A stretch of 34,597 nucleotides of DNA from Chloroflexota bacterium (GTDB lineage Bacteria; Chloroflexota; Dehalococcoidia; JACQUA01), in NCBI GenBank assembly GCA_016210565.1, contig JACQUA010000241.1:1-34597 (forward strand), written 5' to 3'. The notes below the pieces were generated by a model. It was not told the DNA's origin and did no database searches. It worked only from the letters and a program-made list of their open reading frames with translations. Made by a program: the position numbers and the translations under genes. Of this stretch, positions 15,101 to 23,795 are shown in pieces; within the stretch, counting starts at the first letter, position 1, and every line of letters begins with the position of its first letter.

Positions 15101-15384
15101 ACCTCACCGCCGCCAACCACGTTTTCCATTTCGACCGGTGGTGGAACCCGGCCGTCGAGAACCAGGCCACCGACCGGGTTTTCCGCATCGGCCAAAAGAG
15201 AAACGTCCAGGTGCACAAGTTTGTCTGCCTGGGCACCGTCGAAGAGCATATCGACGAGATGATGGAGAAAAAGAGGGAGCTGGCGCAGAGCATCGTCGGC
15301 GCCGGCGAGGCCTGGCTGACAGAGATGTCCACACGGCAGTTGCGGGAAGTGTTCGCCCTGAGCCGCCAGGCGGTGGAGGACTGA
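12124..15384 (+). CDS. SNF2-family DEAD/H helicase (HepA-like)
   Basis: This ~1086-aa SNF2-type ATPase is expected to translocate on duplex DNA or remodel DNA-bound complexes. The N-terminal ~600 residues are the poorly conserved SNF2-associated part. The motor has DDMGLGKT (motif I, ~residue 635), DEAQNIKN (motif II, ~736), LTGTPVENSLSELWS, FVLRRVKTDK and the C-terminal QATDRVFRIGQKRNVQVH (~1013). ATG 12124 (AAGGAAA upstream, GTG 12118 also possible) is preferred; frames further upstream cover repeat DNA. Two dispersed repeats interrupt the N-terminal part in frame (12341-12416 and 12948-12992). The TGA stop is followed two bases later by an ATG, the likely ancestral position of the SWIM partner now at 15534. 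Confidence 0.88.
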   Translation: MLVVHALWDAAGKLHCWAESSAPPTPPPPRRRGRPKNPPLHPFALHHDGLKELLAGAGANPSYSADEAAAEIAPRPRKAEAMGYPHPRRLKTCGYTPPANQASPENLTVLLPSAGGRPLPSDELRRFAADETPDAREKPAVELSPWQIPTLALPPGPALHFLFALPGRPPRGAVFGNSLRFWAEASKLAIELIARQCFLPAIKSDSGNGHQEFRAAWEAVIEGKDLERLQLLAGAMPPCCLAIVRPDKETVQPAGLLRTFLDQTIDGFVRRAAAQIPLSPPLKKGDEGGLKRDKGGLRRTSPPAAHWVQALVSQAPFLTIPSPEMDSFSKEVEAWTGQVGPPAAETALRTCFRLEPPEESREWKVSFHLQAREDPSLLVPAAKVWQSRSGVITLLKRRFENPQERLLADLGKALRVFPRLEDSLKTACPVEVGLDVKSAYQFLRQSAPLLEQSGFGVLLPGWWQKPAARLGVKLTLRPKDKTKKTASGLLGRDAIVAYEWELALGDDSLSREEFEKLAKLKVPLVKVRGQWVELNPEEIERAMAFFAKHGADGDMGLAQAVRMGLGQETSELGLPVTGVGMEGWLKDFMQTQSDTARMPVIAAPPGFNGQLRPYQLLGVSWLAFLRQFGFGACLADDMGLGKTIEFIAFLLHLRQRKLLRGPSLLVCPMSVVNNWKREVERFAPSLKIMVHHGPDRDSGDSLVGLVKKNQLVITTYALAHRDAATLSRVDWECVALDEAQNIKNPSARQTQAVRKLKADYRVALTGTPVENSLSELWSVMEFLNPGYLGSAQDFHTNLAAPIEKFHSQAHTERLKRLIQPFVLRRVKTDKTIISDLPEKIETKVFCNLTREQATLYEAVVREMMEKIEESEGMQRKGLVLATLSKLKQVCNHPAQFLQDRSSLTGRSGKLLRLDEMLEEILAEGDRALIFTQFAAMGGMLKDYLQETFAREALFLHGGTARPERDDMVRRFQDDHRGPPLFILSLKAGGFGLNLTAANHVFHFDRWWNPAVENQATDRVFRIGQKRNVQVHKFVCLGTVEEHIDEMMEKKRELAQSIVGAGEAWLTEMSTRQLREVFALSRQAVED
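12341..12416 (-). repeat. dispersed repeat inserted in frame in the SNF2 gene (CATGGCTTCAGCC family)
   Basis: GCAAGGCTGAAGCCATGGGC (12353-12372) is the reverse complement of the end of the 20206-20266 repeat. It is followed by a GCAGGctaaagaCCTGC hairpin. It is translated as about 25 residues rich in Pro, Arg and Lys with no domain character, between two more typical segments of the protein. Confidence 0.75.
12948..12992 (+). repeat. C5T3/A3G5 palindrome inserted in frame in the SNF2 gene
   Basis: AATCCCCCTTAGTCCCCCTTT pairs with AAAGGGGGACGAAGGAGGATT around GAA: a 21-bp stem with two mismatches and the longest copy in the window. It is read through as [16 protein letters not shown] degenerate half-unit (AGGGACAAAGGTGGATT) follows directly. 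Confidence 0.9.
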
Positions 15385-15536
15385 CATGACCCGGCAACAG
15401 TGCCACAGGCGTCCCGCCTGTGCGGAGTCCACCGTAGCGGCACGCTGCTGCGTGCCCCACCTGTCCCGTAGGGGCGAACCCGTGTGTTCGCCCGCCGGGT
15501 GGCACGGGCGTCCCGCCCGGGTGGAGGACTGACATG
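15372..15536 (+). repeat. 17-bp direct repeat bounding a 131-bp hairpin cluster
   Basis: GGTGGAGGACTGACATG occurs at 15372-15388 and exactly again at 15520-15536. The first contains the SNF2 stop plus an ATG, and the second contains the start of the SWIM gene. The 131 bases between hold four hairpins: CACAGGCGTCCCGCCTGTG, GGCACGCTGCTGCGTGCC, GGGCGAACCCGTGTGTTCGCCC and a CACGGGCGTCCCGCCCGGG unit. It looks like an insertion that duplicated its target. Confidence 0.85.
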
Positions 15537-16430
15537 GGCTGGTACGACTGGCAGCACTACACGCCGGGCCCGCCGAGAGCGGTAAAAAACGGCATCAAGA
15601 CCAGGAGCCAGCGCGGGGCCATCGGGGAGACCTGGTGGTCCAAACGCTGGATAAACGTCCTGGAGCGCCTCGGCATGGGCGCCAGGCTGGACCGGGGCCG
15701 GTCCTACGCCCGCCGGGGGCAGGTGGTCTCCATAGACATCCAGAAGGGCGTGGTCAAGTCCAAGGTCCAGGGTACGCAGGTCAAACCTTATTCCATTACC
15801 ATCCGGCTGTCCCCCTTCTCGGACCAGGAGTGGGATAAAGTGGCCGGGGCCATGGCCGCCCAGGCCATCTTCGCCGCTAAGCTACTTGCCGGCGAAATGC
15901 CGCAGAACATCGAGGATGCCTTCACCGGGGTCAAAGTCCCCTTGTTTCCCACTTCGATAAAGCACCTGGACACCGAGTGCTCCTGCCCCGATTGGGCCAA
16001 CCCCTGCAAGCACATCGCCGCGGTCTACTACATCCTGGCGGAGAGGTTTGACGAAGACCCGTTCCTGATCTTCACCCTGCGGGGGAGGACAAAAGAAGAA
16101 ATCATCCGGGTCCTCCGCGACAAACGCGGCAAAACGCTGGCGGTGGAAGAAGCCGCGCCGGCGGGACCGGAGGTTGCCATTCCGGAAAGCCCTGCCATCC
16201 GGCTGGAAGACTGCATGGAGACCTTCTGGAAGGCGGGGCAAGCCCTGGAGTCATTCGTCACCGGCCCGGCGCCGCCCGAGGTGGACAACGCCATCCTCAA
16301 GAGGCTGGGGAAACCACCCTTTGCCGAAGGCGCCGGCGATGTCCTCAGTCGCCTGGAAAGAGCCTACGCCGCCGCCAGCCAGGCCGCCCTGCAAAGGGCG
16401 GCGGGAAAGCCGGACCGGGGGGTTCGTTGA
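15534..16430 (+). CDS. SWIM zinc-finger protein, SNF2 partner
   Basis: This 298-aa protein has a SWIM zinc finger, Cys149-x-Cys151-x6-Cys158-x-His160 (CSCPDWANPCKHIAAVYYIL), a fold used for DNA or protein contacts. The N-terminus (WYDWQHYTPGPPRAVKNGIKTRS, ...GETWWSKRWINVLE) matches the usual beginning of SNF2-linked SWIM proteins. The gene regularly follows an SNF2 helicase in bacteria, and the two presumably act as one complex. ATG 15534 has GGAGGA upstream within the duplicated 17-mer. The C-terminal third is Ala/Pro-rich and less conserved. Confidence 0.88.
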   Translation: MGWYDWQHYTPGPPRAVKNGIKTRSQRGAIGETWWSKRWINVLERLGMGARLDRGRSYARRGQVVSIDIQKGVVKSKVQGTQVKPYSITIRLSPFSDQEWDKVAGAMAAQAIFAAKLLAGEMPQNIEDAFTGVKVPLFPTSIKHLDTECSCPDWANPCKHIAAVYYILAERFDEDPFLIFTLRGRTKEEIIRVLRDKRGKTLAVEEAAPAGPEVAIPESPAIRLEDCMETFWKAGQALESFVTGPAPPEVDNAILKRLGKPPFAEGAGDVLSRLERAYAAASQAALQRAAGKPDRGVR

Positions 16431-16434
16431 GCAT

Positions 16435-16560
16435 GTAGGGTGGGTTAAGCGCAACGGGGTGGGGTTGTTGGGAGCGGTTGCGCGAACCCACCATTCCCCG
16501 GGGGGCGAACCTTCTGTTTGCCCGCCCGGTGGCACAGGCGTCCCCGCCTGTGTGGGCCGA
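16435..16560 (+). repeat. hairpin repeat cluster (GTAGGGTGGGTTAAG copy C and others)
   Basis: Copy C (16435-16492) has arms GTAGGGTGGGTTAAG and CGAACCCACC. Its inner stem CGCAAC/GGTTGCG differs from copies A and B but still pairs. It is followed by a diverged GGGGCGAACC...GCCCGCCC unit and by CACAGGCGTCCCCGCCTGTG. The rest of the 375-base gap holds the promoter at 16662. Confidence 0.8.
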
Positions 16561-16661
16561 ACGTTCTGCTGCCCGTGAAATGGCCAGGCCGCGGCATGCC
16601 GCCCCCGGCCATGATAACCTCATATGATGCCGAGCGTCAATAGTCAAGACAACAATGAAGA

Positions 16662-16691
16662 TTGACATTCGTCAGTTCACGAGAATATACT
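16662..16691 (+). promoter_or_regulatory. promoter upstream of the PLD-helicase gene
   Basis: TTGACA (16662-16667), an 18-bp spacer and TATACT (16686-16691) form a strong-looking promoter. The predicted start near 16698 leaves about 108 untranslated bases before ATG 16806, which is preceded by AGGA. Confidence 0.6.
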
Positions 16692-16805
16692 TGGGCAGTC
16701 ACTATCCCGAAGGAAAAGCCGGCCTGCCCGGCGAACGTGGTCGGCCAATTGAAGGGCGTTCCAGACAGGCCGGGGAAACTGGTGGACTAAGACAGGAATG
16801 ACGCC

Positions 16806-19800
16806 ATGCCGAGGATATTCGACAACATTGAAATTGTCCTCTTGCCAGCCCTGCAGGGATCGCTCAAAGTGTCCGAACGAGCGGACTTCTGTGTTGGCTA
16901 TTTCAACCTGCGCGGCTGGAAACACATCGACCAGCTTATCGAACCCTGGTGCGGCGGCGAGGGCGCGTGTTGCCGTCTTCTGGTGGGGATGCAACCCCTC
17001 CCCCGGGAACAGCTCCGTTCCCTCATCGGATTGGCGCAGCAGGGCGCCCTCGACCAGCCGGCTATTATCCGGCTCAGGAAGCAAGTCGCGGAGGAATTCC
17101 ACGAGCAGTTGCTCATTGGGGCCCCCACGAACGATGACGAGGCCGGCTTGCGTCGGCTGAGCGCTCAGCTAAAGGCCAAGAAGGTCATCGTGAAGCTCTT
17201 CTTGCGCCAGGCTCTCCACGCCAAGCTATACCTCCTCCACCGGACTGACCCGAACAACCCGTGCATTGGTTTTGTGGGGAGCAGTAACCTGACCTTTGCC
17301 GGCCTGTCCACACAGGGCGAACTGAACGTTGACGTTGTTGACCAGGACGCCTGTGTCAAGCTCACCAAATGGTTCGACGGCCGGTGGAACGATAAATGGT
17401 GCCTCGATATTTCAGCCGAGCTCGCCGACATCATCGACGCGAGCTGGGCCAGGGAAGAGCAGCCGCCGCCCTACCACATCTACCTGAAAATGGCCTACCA
17501 CCTGTCCCAGGAGGCTCGCGCCGGGCTGTCCGAATTCCATATTCCGGCAGACTTCGGCAAAAAACTCTTCGAATTCCAGACCGCTGCCGTGAAGATCGCC
17601 GCCCATCATCTGAACAAGCGCGGCGGCGTGCTTATCGGGGATGTGGTCGGCCTGGGCAAGACGCTGGTCGCCACCGCCCTGGCCCGCATCTTCCAGGACG
17701 ACCAGTCACTGGAAACCCTGATAATCTGTCCGAAGAACCTGGTAAAGATGTGGCAAGACTATGTGGACAAGTACCGCCTGATCGCCAGGGTGCTTTCATT
17801 GAGCCGGGTGATTCACGAGCTTCCCAAGCTGCGGCGGTACCGGGTGGTGGTGCTCGACGAGAGTCACAACCTCCGTAACCCGGAGGGCAGGCGTTACCGG
17901 GCCATCATGGAATACATCCAGGAAAACGAGAGCAAGTGCGTCCTCCTTTCCGCGACGCCGTACAACAAGACCTATCTGGACCTGTCGGCGCAGTTACGCC
18001 TGTTCGTGCCGGAGGATAAGGACCTCGGCATCCGGCCGGAGGAGGCGCTGAAAAAGATAGGGGGTGAGACCGAGTTCATCAAGCGCCATCAATGTTCACT
18101 GCGGTCCCTCGCCGCCTTCGAGAAGAGCGAGTGGGCTGACGACTGGCGCGACCTGATGCGGCTGTACCTGGTGCGGCGCACCCGGACCTTTATTCAAGAT
18201 AACTATGCGGATACCGACCCGGCGTCGGGCAGGAAATACCTCACTTTTGAGGATGGAACAAGGTCATACTTCCCTGTCCGCGTGCCCAGGACGGCCAAGT
18301 TCCAGATAAAGGACAACGACCCGCACGACCAGTATGCCCGCCTCTACCAGAGCAAGGTAGTAGATGCAGTGAACGCCCTTAACCTGCCGCGCTACGGCCT
18401 TGGTACCTATACCGTATCCAAACCGCTCCCGCCCGCTTCGCCCGCCGAGGAGAAGATACTCCAGGACCTGTCGCGCGGCGGCAAACGGCTCATGGGCTTC
18501 TGCCGTGTCAACCTGTTCAAGCGCCTTGAAAGCGGGGGACCCGCTTTCATTCAGTCCATCCACCGGCACATCTTGCGTAATTATGTCGTCCTCCACGCCA
18601 TAGAGAACGGCTTAAGCGTTCCTTTGGGTACCCAGGCGGCCGAAATGCTCGACACCCGGACTTCGGATGCGGATGTGGACCCGGCTGGGGCAAACATGTT
18701 TGATGATAATGATGATAGCGGCGCGGCAGCGCCGGAGGCTGACCTCAATCAGGTACCCACTGAGCAAGAATTCAGGGCGCGGGCAGAAAAGACCTATCAA
18801 TACTACGCCGGCCCCTGCAAGAACCGCTTCAAGTGGCTGCGTCCCTCCCTGTTCAAAAAGGAACTTGCTGTCAATCTGGCTGCGGATGCAAAATCGCTCA
18901 TCGAAGTCCTCAAGCTGTGCGGGATGTGGGACACGAAGAAAGACGCCAAACTGGACGCTCTATTCAAGCTGGTCGCCGGGCAGCATGCGCACGACAAAGT
19001 CCTTATCTTCAGTCAGTTCGCGGATACGGTGAACTACCTGTCGGATCAGCTTGAAGAACGGGGAGTCAAGGCCATCCAGGGGGTCACCGGAGATTCGGAG
19101 GACCCGACCACTGACGCCTGGCGGTTCAGCCCGGAGAGTAATGAAAAGACGGCCGTTATCCCGCCGGATAAAGTGATCCGCGTTCTGGCGGCCACTGATG
19201 TTCTCAGCGAAGGCCAGAACCTTCAGGATGCCCACATTGTTGTCAACTATGACCTGCCCTGGGCTATCATCCGCCTGGTGCAGCGCGCCGGCCGTGTTGA
19301 TAGAATCGGGCAGAAGGCGGAGAAGATACTCTGTTACTCCTTCTTACCCGCCGACGGCGTGGAGCGGATCATCAGGCTTCGCAGCCGGGTGCGGCAGAGG
19401 CTGAAGGAGAACGCTGAGGTGGTCGGCGCGGACGAAGAGTTCTTCGAAGACGACCCCAAAGGTCAGCCGATAGTCGACCTCTACAATGAAAAGGCCGGCA
19501 TACTCGACGGCGAGGCGGATAGCGAAGTAGACCTGGCTTCTTATGCCTATCAAATATGGAAGAACGCGGTTGACGCCAACCCGTCCCTGCTGAAGACTAT
19601 AGCGGACCTGCCCGATGTCGTATACTCCACGAGGGCGCATCAAGGCACGGTGAGCCAGCCGCAGGGCGTCCTGGTCTATGTCCGTACGGCCGAAGGCAAT
19701 GATTCCCTGGCCTGGGTGGATAAGGAAGGCAAGAGCGTGACGCAGTCGCAACTACGCATTCTGGATATCGCCCGCTGCCAGCCGGACACCCCGGCCATAC

Positions 19801-20189
19801 CCCGCCATGAACTCCACCATGGTCTGGTCCAGACAGCGGTGAAACAGGTAACCGCCGATGAAAAGCTGGTGGGCGGGCAGCTCGGGCGGCCGTCCGGCGC
19901 CCGTTTCCGCACCTACGAGCGCCTGAAGCGCTATGCCACCGAGGTCAAAGGTACGCTATTCGACCGTGAAGAGCTGAGGAAAGCCGTTGATGAGATTTAC
20001 CGTTATCCGCTGCGGCAGTCCGCTATCGACACCCTGAACCGGCAGCTAAAATCAGGCATCTCCGATGAAACGCTGGCGGAGCTGGTGTGCGCGCTCCGCG
20101 CCGAAGACCGTTTGTGCCTGATCAACGAAGAGGAGGCGGAAGCTGAGCCGCGCATCATCTGCTCCATGGGCCTGTTTCGAGGTAACTAA
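16806..20189 (+). CDS. PLD-nuclease/SNF2-type helicase fusion
   Basis: This 1127-aa protein combines an N-terminal phospholipase D-type nuclease half-site (His138-x-Lys140 in LHAKLYLL, then GSSNLTFAGL with Asn161 and the downstream Glu in ELNV) with a superfamily 2 motor. Motor motifs are GDVVGLGKT (~278), VVLDESHNLRN (~350), LLSATPYNKT, VLIFSQFADTV and QRAGRVDRIGQ (~828). Such fusions usually work in restriction-like defence, with ATP-driven translocation coupled to metal-independent cleavage. A single HxK implies a PLD dimer. The large methyltransferase at 20478 follows on the same strand and is the obvious partner. It resembles the functions found in DISARM and type I-like systems, but no DUF1998 gene is present. 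Confidence 0.85.
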   Translation: MPRIFDNIEIVLLPALQGSLKVSERADFCVGYFNLRGWKHIDQLIEPWCGGEGACCRLLVGMQPLPREQLRSLIGLAQQGALDQPAIIRLRKQVAEEFHEQLLIGAPTNDDEAGLRRLSAQLKAKKVIVKLFLRQALHAKLYLLHRTDPNNPCIGFVGSSNLTFAGLSTQGELNVDVVDQDACVKLTKWFDGRWNDKWCLDISAELADIIDASWAREEQPPPYHIYLKMAYHLSQEARAGLSEFHIPADFGKKLFEFQTAAVKIAAHHLNKRGGVLIGDVVGLGKTLVATALARIFQDDQSLETLIICPKNLVKMWQDYVDKYRLIARVLSLSRVIHELPKLRRYRVVVLDESHNLRNPEGRRYRAIMEYIQENESKCVLLSATPYNKTYLDLSAQLRLFVPEDKDLGIRPEEALKKIGGETEFIKRHQCSLRSLAAFEKSEWADDWRDLMRLYLVRRTRTFIQDNYADTDPASGRKYLTFEDGTRSYFPVRVPRTAKFQIKDNDPHDQYARLYQSKVVDAVNALNLPRYGLGTYTVSKPLPPASPAEEKILQDLSRGGKRLMGFCRVNLFKRLESGGPAFIQSIHRHILRNYVVLHAIENGLSVPLGTQAAEMLDTRTSDADVDPAGANMFDDNDDSGAAAPEADLNQVPTEQEFRARAEKTYQYYAGPCKNRFKWLRPSLFKKELAVNLAADAKSLIEVLKLCGMWDTKKDAKLDALFKLVAGQHAHDKVLIFSQFADTVNYLSDQLEERGVKAIQGVTGDSEDPTTDAWRFSPESNEKTAVIPPDKVIRVLAATDVLSEGQNLQDAHIVVNYDLPWAIIRLVQRAGRVDRIGQKAEKILCYSFLPADGVERIIRLRSRVRQRLKENAEVVGADEEFFEDDPKGQPIVDLYNEKAGILDGEADSEVDLASYAYQIWKNAVDANPSLLKTIADLPDVVYSTRAHQGTVSQPQGVLVYVRTAEGNDSLAWVDKEGKSVTQSQLRILDIARCQPDTPAIPRHELHHGLVQTAVKQVTADEKLVGGQLGRPSGARFRTYERLKRYATEVKGTLFDREELRKAVDEIYRYPLRQSAIDTLNRQLKSGISDETLAELVCALRAEDRLCLINEEEAEAEPRIICSMGLFRGN

Positions 20190-20205
20190 TGCCAGACGCA
20201 ATAAT

Positions 20206-20266
20206 CCCGGATTATGCACGCCGCTACGAGGGGCGTAGCCCATGGCTTCAGCCTTGCGGGGTGGGG
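20206..20266 (+). repeat. CCCGGATTATGC...CATGGCTTCAGCC dispersed repeat, copy 3
   Basis: It shares CCCGGATTATGCACG at the left and GGGGCGTAGCCCATGGCTTCAGCC at the right with copies 1 and 2; the middle differs. It lies just after the PLD-helicase stop. Confidence 0.8.
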
Positions 20267-20356
20267 AAAAGTGAAGCCTCCAAATAGGACATGCATAAGA
20301 TGGGATTCAGTGATTGTCCGCGATTAACTCGATCGAGGGTACACTATCATAAACGG

Positions 20357-20446
20357 AACCACAAGATTCCACCGGATGAACACCAGATTCAGGTGAAAAG
20401 ATTGAGTAAGCGAATCTCGTGAAGGTCTTGTGTTAATCTCGTGGTT
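20357..20446. repeat. element with AACCACAAGATT/AATCTCGTGGTT ends
   Basis: Imperfect 12-bp terminal inverted repeats (one mismatch) enclose about 66 bases that contain a further GATTCAGGTG...CGAATCTCGTG stretch. It is non-coding. With copy 3 above, it accounts for most of the 288 bases between the helicase and the methyltransferase. No clear promoter was found for the latter, which may be read through from 16662. Confidence 0.55.
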
Positions 20447-20477
20447 TATGGTTCAACTTAACTGAGGACACTGCCTG

Positions 20478-23400
20478 ATGCCAGACACCACCACGCTCAT
20501 TCGCCAGAAGCTGAAGAGCTGTGACCTGCGGGCGCTTTTCATTGAAGAGCTTGGCTGGAACCACCACCGCGCCGCGCCGCTCATTGTGGAAGATGCCGGC
20601 GTCAATTACGTCCTCAACGCCATTGCCGAGAAGCACGGCATGGTGGCTTATGAGTGCCAGCCCGGTCCTGAGGGACAGATACCGGACTATCCCACCCGGG
20701 GCAAAATCGAGCGGCAGGTGGCCAAAAGCGCCCATGAACACATCGTTGTCTTTGTCAACCGGGACAGGACCACGCAGACGTGGCAATGGGTCCGGCGCGA
20801 AAAAGGCAAGCCCACCGCCCGGCGTGAGCATCCCTATGTCTGCGACCAGACAGGGGATTTACTGATACAGAAGCTGCAGAACCTCATGGTCAGCCTCGAA
20901 GAAGAGGAGAAGCTGACCATCGTTGAGGTTGCCGACAAGGCCCGCCAGGCGTTTGACATTGACCGCGTGACCAAACGCTTCTACGACCGCTTCAAGGAGG
21001 AACATAAGGCCTTCCTCTCCTTCATTGAGGGAATCACCGCCGTGGCTGACCGAGAATGGTACGCCTCCCTCATGTTGAACCGCCTCATGTTCATCTACTT
21101 CATTCAGAAGAAGGGGTTCCTGGACGGCGACATCGACTACCTGAGGAACCGGCTGCAGATGGTGCGGCAGTCCCAGGGCAAGGACAAGTTCCACTCCTTC
21201 TATCGCCTGTTTCTACGGCGTCTCTTCCACGAAGGTCTGGCGCAACGCAAGGAAGACCGGAAAGGGGAACTGAACACTTTGCTGGGGAATGTCCCCTATC
21301 TCAACGGCGGCCTCTTCGATACGCACCAGCTCGAAAAAGACAATCCTAACAGCCACATTGCGGACGCGGCTTTTGAAAGGCTGTTCGATTTCTTTGACGC
21401 TTATCAATGGCGCCTGGACGAACGGCCCGCCCGGGCGGACAACGAGATAAATCCGGATGTGCTCGGCTACATCTTTGAGAAGTACATCAACCAGAAGCAG
21501 ATGGGGGCCTACTACACCAAAGAGGATATCACCGAGTACATCAGCAAGAGCACCATTGTGCCGTTTCTCTTTGACGCCGCCGAGAAGAGGTGCGCCATCG
21601 CCTTCGCGCCTGACGGCGCGGTCTGGCGGCTGCTCCGCGATGACCCTGACCGCTATATCTACGACGCTGTAAAGAAAGGTGTTGACCTGCCGCTTCCCGA
21701 AGACATCGCTGCCGGTATTGCCGATGTATCAAAGCGGGGGGGCTGGAACCGGCCGGCGGATGGCGAGTTTGCCCTGCCCACGGAGACCTGGCGGGAACAC
21801 GTGGCGCGGCGCACCCGATGTCTGGAAGTGCGGGGCAAACTGGCCAACGGGGAAATCCACAGCATCAATGATCTTATCACCCATAATCTGGACCTGCGCC
21901 AGTTCGCCCAGGATGTTATTCAGAACTCTGAAGGACCCGACCTGCTGCGTGCCTTTGACAAAAGCATCGAGGAGATCTCTGTTCTTGACCCCACCTGCGG
22001 TTCCGGGGCCTTCTTGTTTGCCGCGCTGAATATCCTTGAGCCTCTGTACGAAGCCTGCCTGGAGCGCATGGAAGCCTTCGTGGAGGAACTGGACAAGTCC
22101 GGAGAAAAGCATCACCCGGAGAAATTCTCCGACTTCCGCAAGGTATTGGCGCACGCCAACGACAAGGCGAAGCACCCAAAGCTCAGCTACTTCATCCTCA
22201 AGACCATTGTGTTACGTAACCTTTATGGCGTGGACATCATGGCGGAGGCCGTGGAAATCTGCAAGCTGCGGCTGTTCCTCAAGCTGGTGGCTCAGGTGGA
22301 GCGCGTGGAAGATGTCGAGCCATTGCCGGATATCGACTTCAACATTCGCGCCGGTAACACCCTGGTGGGCTTCATCTCCCTGGAAGCGGTGCGCCAAGCG
22401 ATGACCATGGGAAAGAACGGACAGCACCGCATGGCCTCGGCTGAGGACGAAGCCACCCTGAAGCGCATTGAGGAGGACGCCGAAGTGGCCGACTGGGCCT
22501 TCCAACAATTTAGGGATAGCCAGAGCGGCCGCGGCATGGACGCAGGTGACTTTAGTACTGGCAAAGAGTTGGTGCGCGAAAGTCTGCAAGCACTGCGGGG
22601 CCAGCTAGATCGCTACTTGGCCACAGAATATGCGGGCAGCGACGATCGGCCTGGCTACGAAAAGTGGCGCAAGTCTCACCAACCTTTCCATTGGTTTGTC
22701 GAGTTCTACGGCATCATGCACGACGGCGGGTTTGATGTTGTAATCGGCAACCCGCCTTACGTTGAATATCCCAAGGTCAGGAACGATTATTCGATACGAG
22801 GATATGAGGCTGAGAGCTGCGGCAACACCTATGCGTTTGTCATAGAAAGGTCAATCGCGTCGCTTAGAAGAAGCGGCCGCTTGGGAATGATTGTGCAACT
22901 CCCCATTGTGTGCACGGACAGAATGAAGCCACTGCAGGAGATCTGCTTCCACAACAGCGGCGCGATATGGTTCGCTAGTTTTGACGACCGCCCCGCAAGG
23001 CTTTTTGATGGGCTGGAACACATCCGTGCCTGCATTTTTACCTTCGAAAAGGGCGGGCCGGAAAAACCCAATATTCACACCACGTCCTACAACCGTTGGT
23101 ATTCAGAAGCTAGAAACCCCCTCTTTAGACTCCTTTCCTTTGAAGATAGCACAGACTTCCTGATGGATGGCGCCATCCCCAAAATTGGCAGCGCAATCGG
23201 CCAGGCTGTCCGGCAGCGGTTAGGTTCCTATGTACCGCTCAGAGGGGAACTGAGAATGAGCTCTCAGTATCCGGTGCATTTTCACAATGCTCCGCAGTAC
23301 TGGATTCGTGCCATGAATTTTATTCCATACTTCTGGAACGAACGAGATGGAGAGCAGGTGTCTACCCAGGTCAAGTCCCTCTTCCTGCAGAGTAAAGAGG

Positions 23401-23795
23401 ATGCGTCGGCCGTGGCAGGAGTCCTGAACAGCTCTCTCTTTTATTGGTGGTTCATACTTCTGTCTGACTGCCGTCATCTGAACATGCGAGAGATTGACAG
23501 ATTCCCTGTGGGGCTTGAGCGGATGGAAACTGCTACAAAGGAAAAGCTTGTAGAACTTGGTGCTCAACTGATGAAAGACTTCAAAGCCCATTCCCAACGC
23601 AAGGAGGCCTACTACAAGACAACGGGTCGGGTGGCCTACGACGAATTCTATCCCAAATATTCCAAACCCATCATCGACCAAATAGACCGAGTGCTGGCCA
23701 AGCACTATGGTTTCACCGAAGAAGAGTTGGATTTCATCATCAACTATGACATCAAGTACCGCATGGGGGCGGACTCTGAAGCTGAGGACGAATAA
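20478..23795 (+). CDS. Eco57I-type DNA methyltransferase (type IIG/PglX-like architecture)
   Basis: This 1105-aa N6-adenine-type DNA methyltransferase has motif I VLDPTCGSGAFLFAAL (~502) and the catalytic motif IV VIGNPPYVEY (~757). GAYYTKEDITEYI upstream of motif I is typical of Eco57I-like enzymes. The first ~180 residues (FIEELGW, then QIPDYPTRGKIERQVAK and HIVVFVNRDRTTQTW) look like a restriction-subunit N-terminal domain, perhaps a degenerate nuclease; no clear ExK pair is seen. The C-terminal ~300 residues probably recognise the target, and their DNA is more AT-rich than the first two thirds, suggesting domain exchange. It follows the PLD-helicase and should be the modification half of that system. 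The start ATG has TGAGGA upstream. Confidence 0.88.
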   Translation: MPDTTTLIRQKLKSCDLRALFIEELGWNHHRAAPLIVEDAGVNYVLNAIAEKHGMVAYECQPGPEGQIPDYPTRGKIERQVAKSAHEHIVVFVNRDRTTQTWQWVRREKGKPTARREHPYVCDQTGDLLIQKLQNLMVSLEEEEKLTIVEVADKARQAFDIDRVTKRFYDRFKEEHKAFLSFIEGITAVADREWYASLMLNRLMFIYFIQKKGFLDGDIDYLRNRLQMVRQSQGKDKFHSFYRLFLRRLFHEGLAQRKEDRKGELNTLLGNVPYLNGGLFDTHQLEKDNPNSHIADAAFERLFDFFDAYQWRLDERPARADNEINPDVLGYIFEKYINQKQMGAYYTKEDITEYISKSTIVPFLFDAAEKRCAIAFAPDGAVWRLLRDDPDRYIYDAVKKGVDLPLPEDIAAGIADVSKRGGWNRPADGEFALPTETWREHVARRTRCLEVRGKLANGEIHSINDLITHNLDLRQFAQDVIQNSEGPDLLRAFDKSIEEISVLDPTCGSGAFLFAALNILEPLYEACLERMEAFVEELDKSGEKHHPEKFSDFRKVLAHANDKAKHPKLSYFILKTIVLRNLYGVDIMAEAVEICKLRLFLKLVAQVERVEDVEPLPDIDFNIRAGNTLVGFISLEAVRQAMTMGKNGQHRMASAEDEATLKRIEEDAEVADWAFQQFRDSQSGRGMDAGDFSTGKELVRESLQALRGQLDRYLATEYAGSDDRPGYEKWRKSHQPFHWFVEFYGIMHDGGFDVVIGNPPYVEYPKVRNDYSIRGYEAESCGNTYAFVIERSIASLRRSGRLGMIVQLPIVCTDRMKPLQEICFHNSGAIWFASFDDRPARLFDGLEHIRACIFTFEKGGPEKPNIHTTSYNRWYSEARNPLFRLLSFEDSTDFLMDGAIPKIGSAIGQAVRQRLGSYVPLRGELRMSSQYPVHFHNAPQYWIRAMNFIPYFWNERDGEQVSTQVKSLFLQSKEDASAVAGVLNSSLFYWWFILLSDCRHLNMREIDRFPVGLERMETATKEKLVELGAQLMKDFKAHSQRKEAYYKTTGRVAYDEFYPKYSKPIIDQIDRVLAKHYGFTEEELDFIINYDIKYRMGADSEAEDE

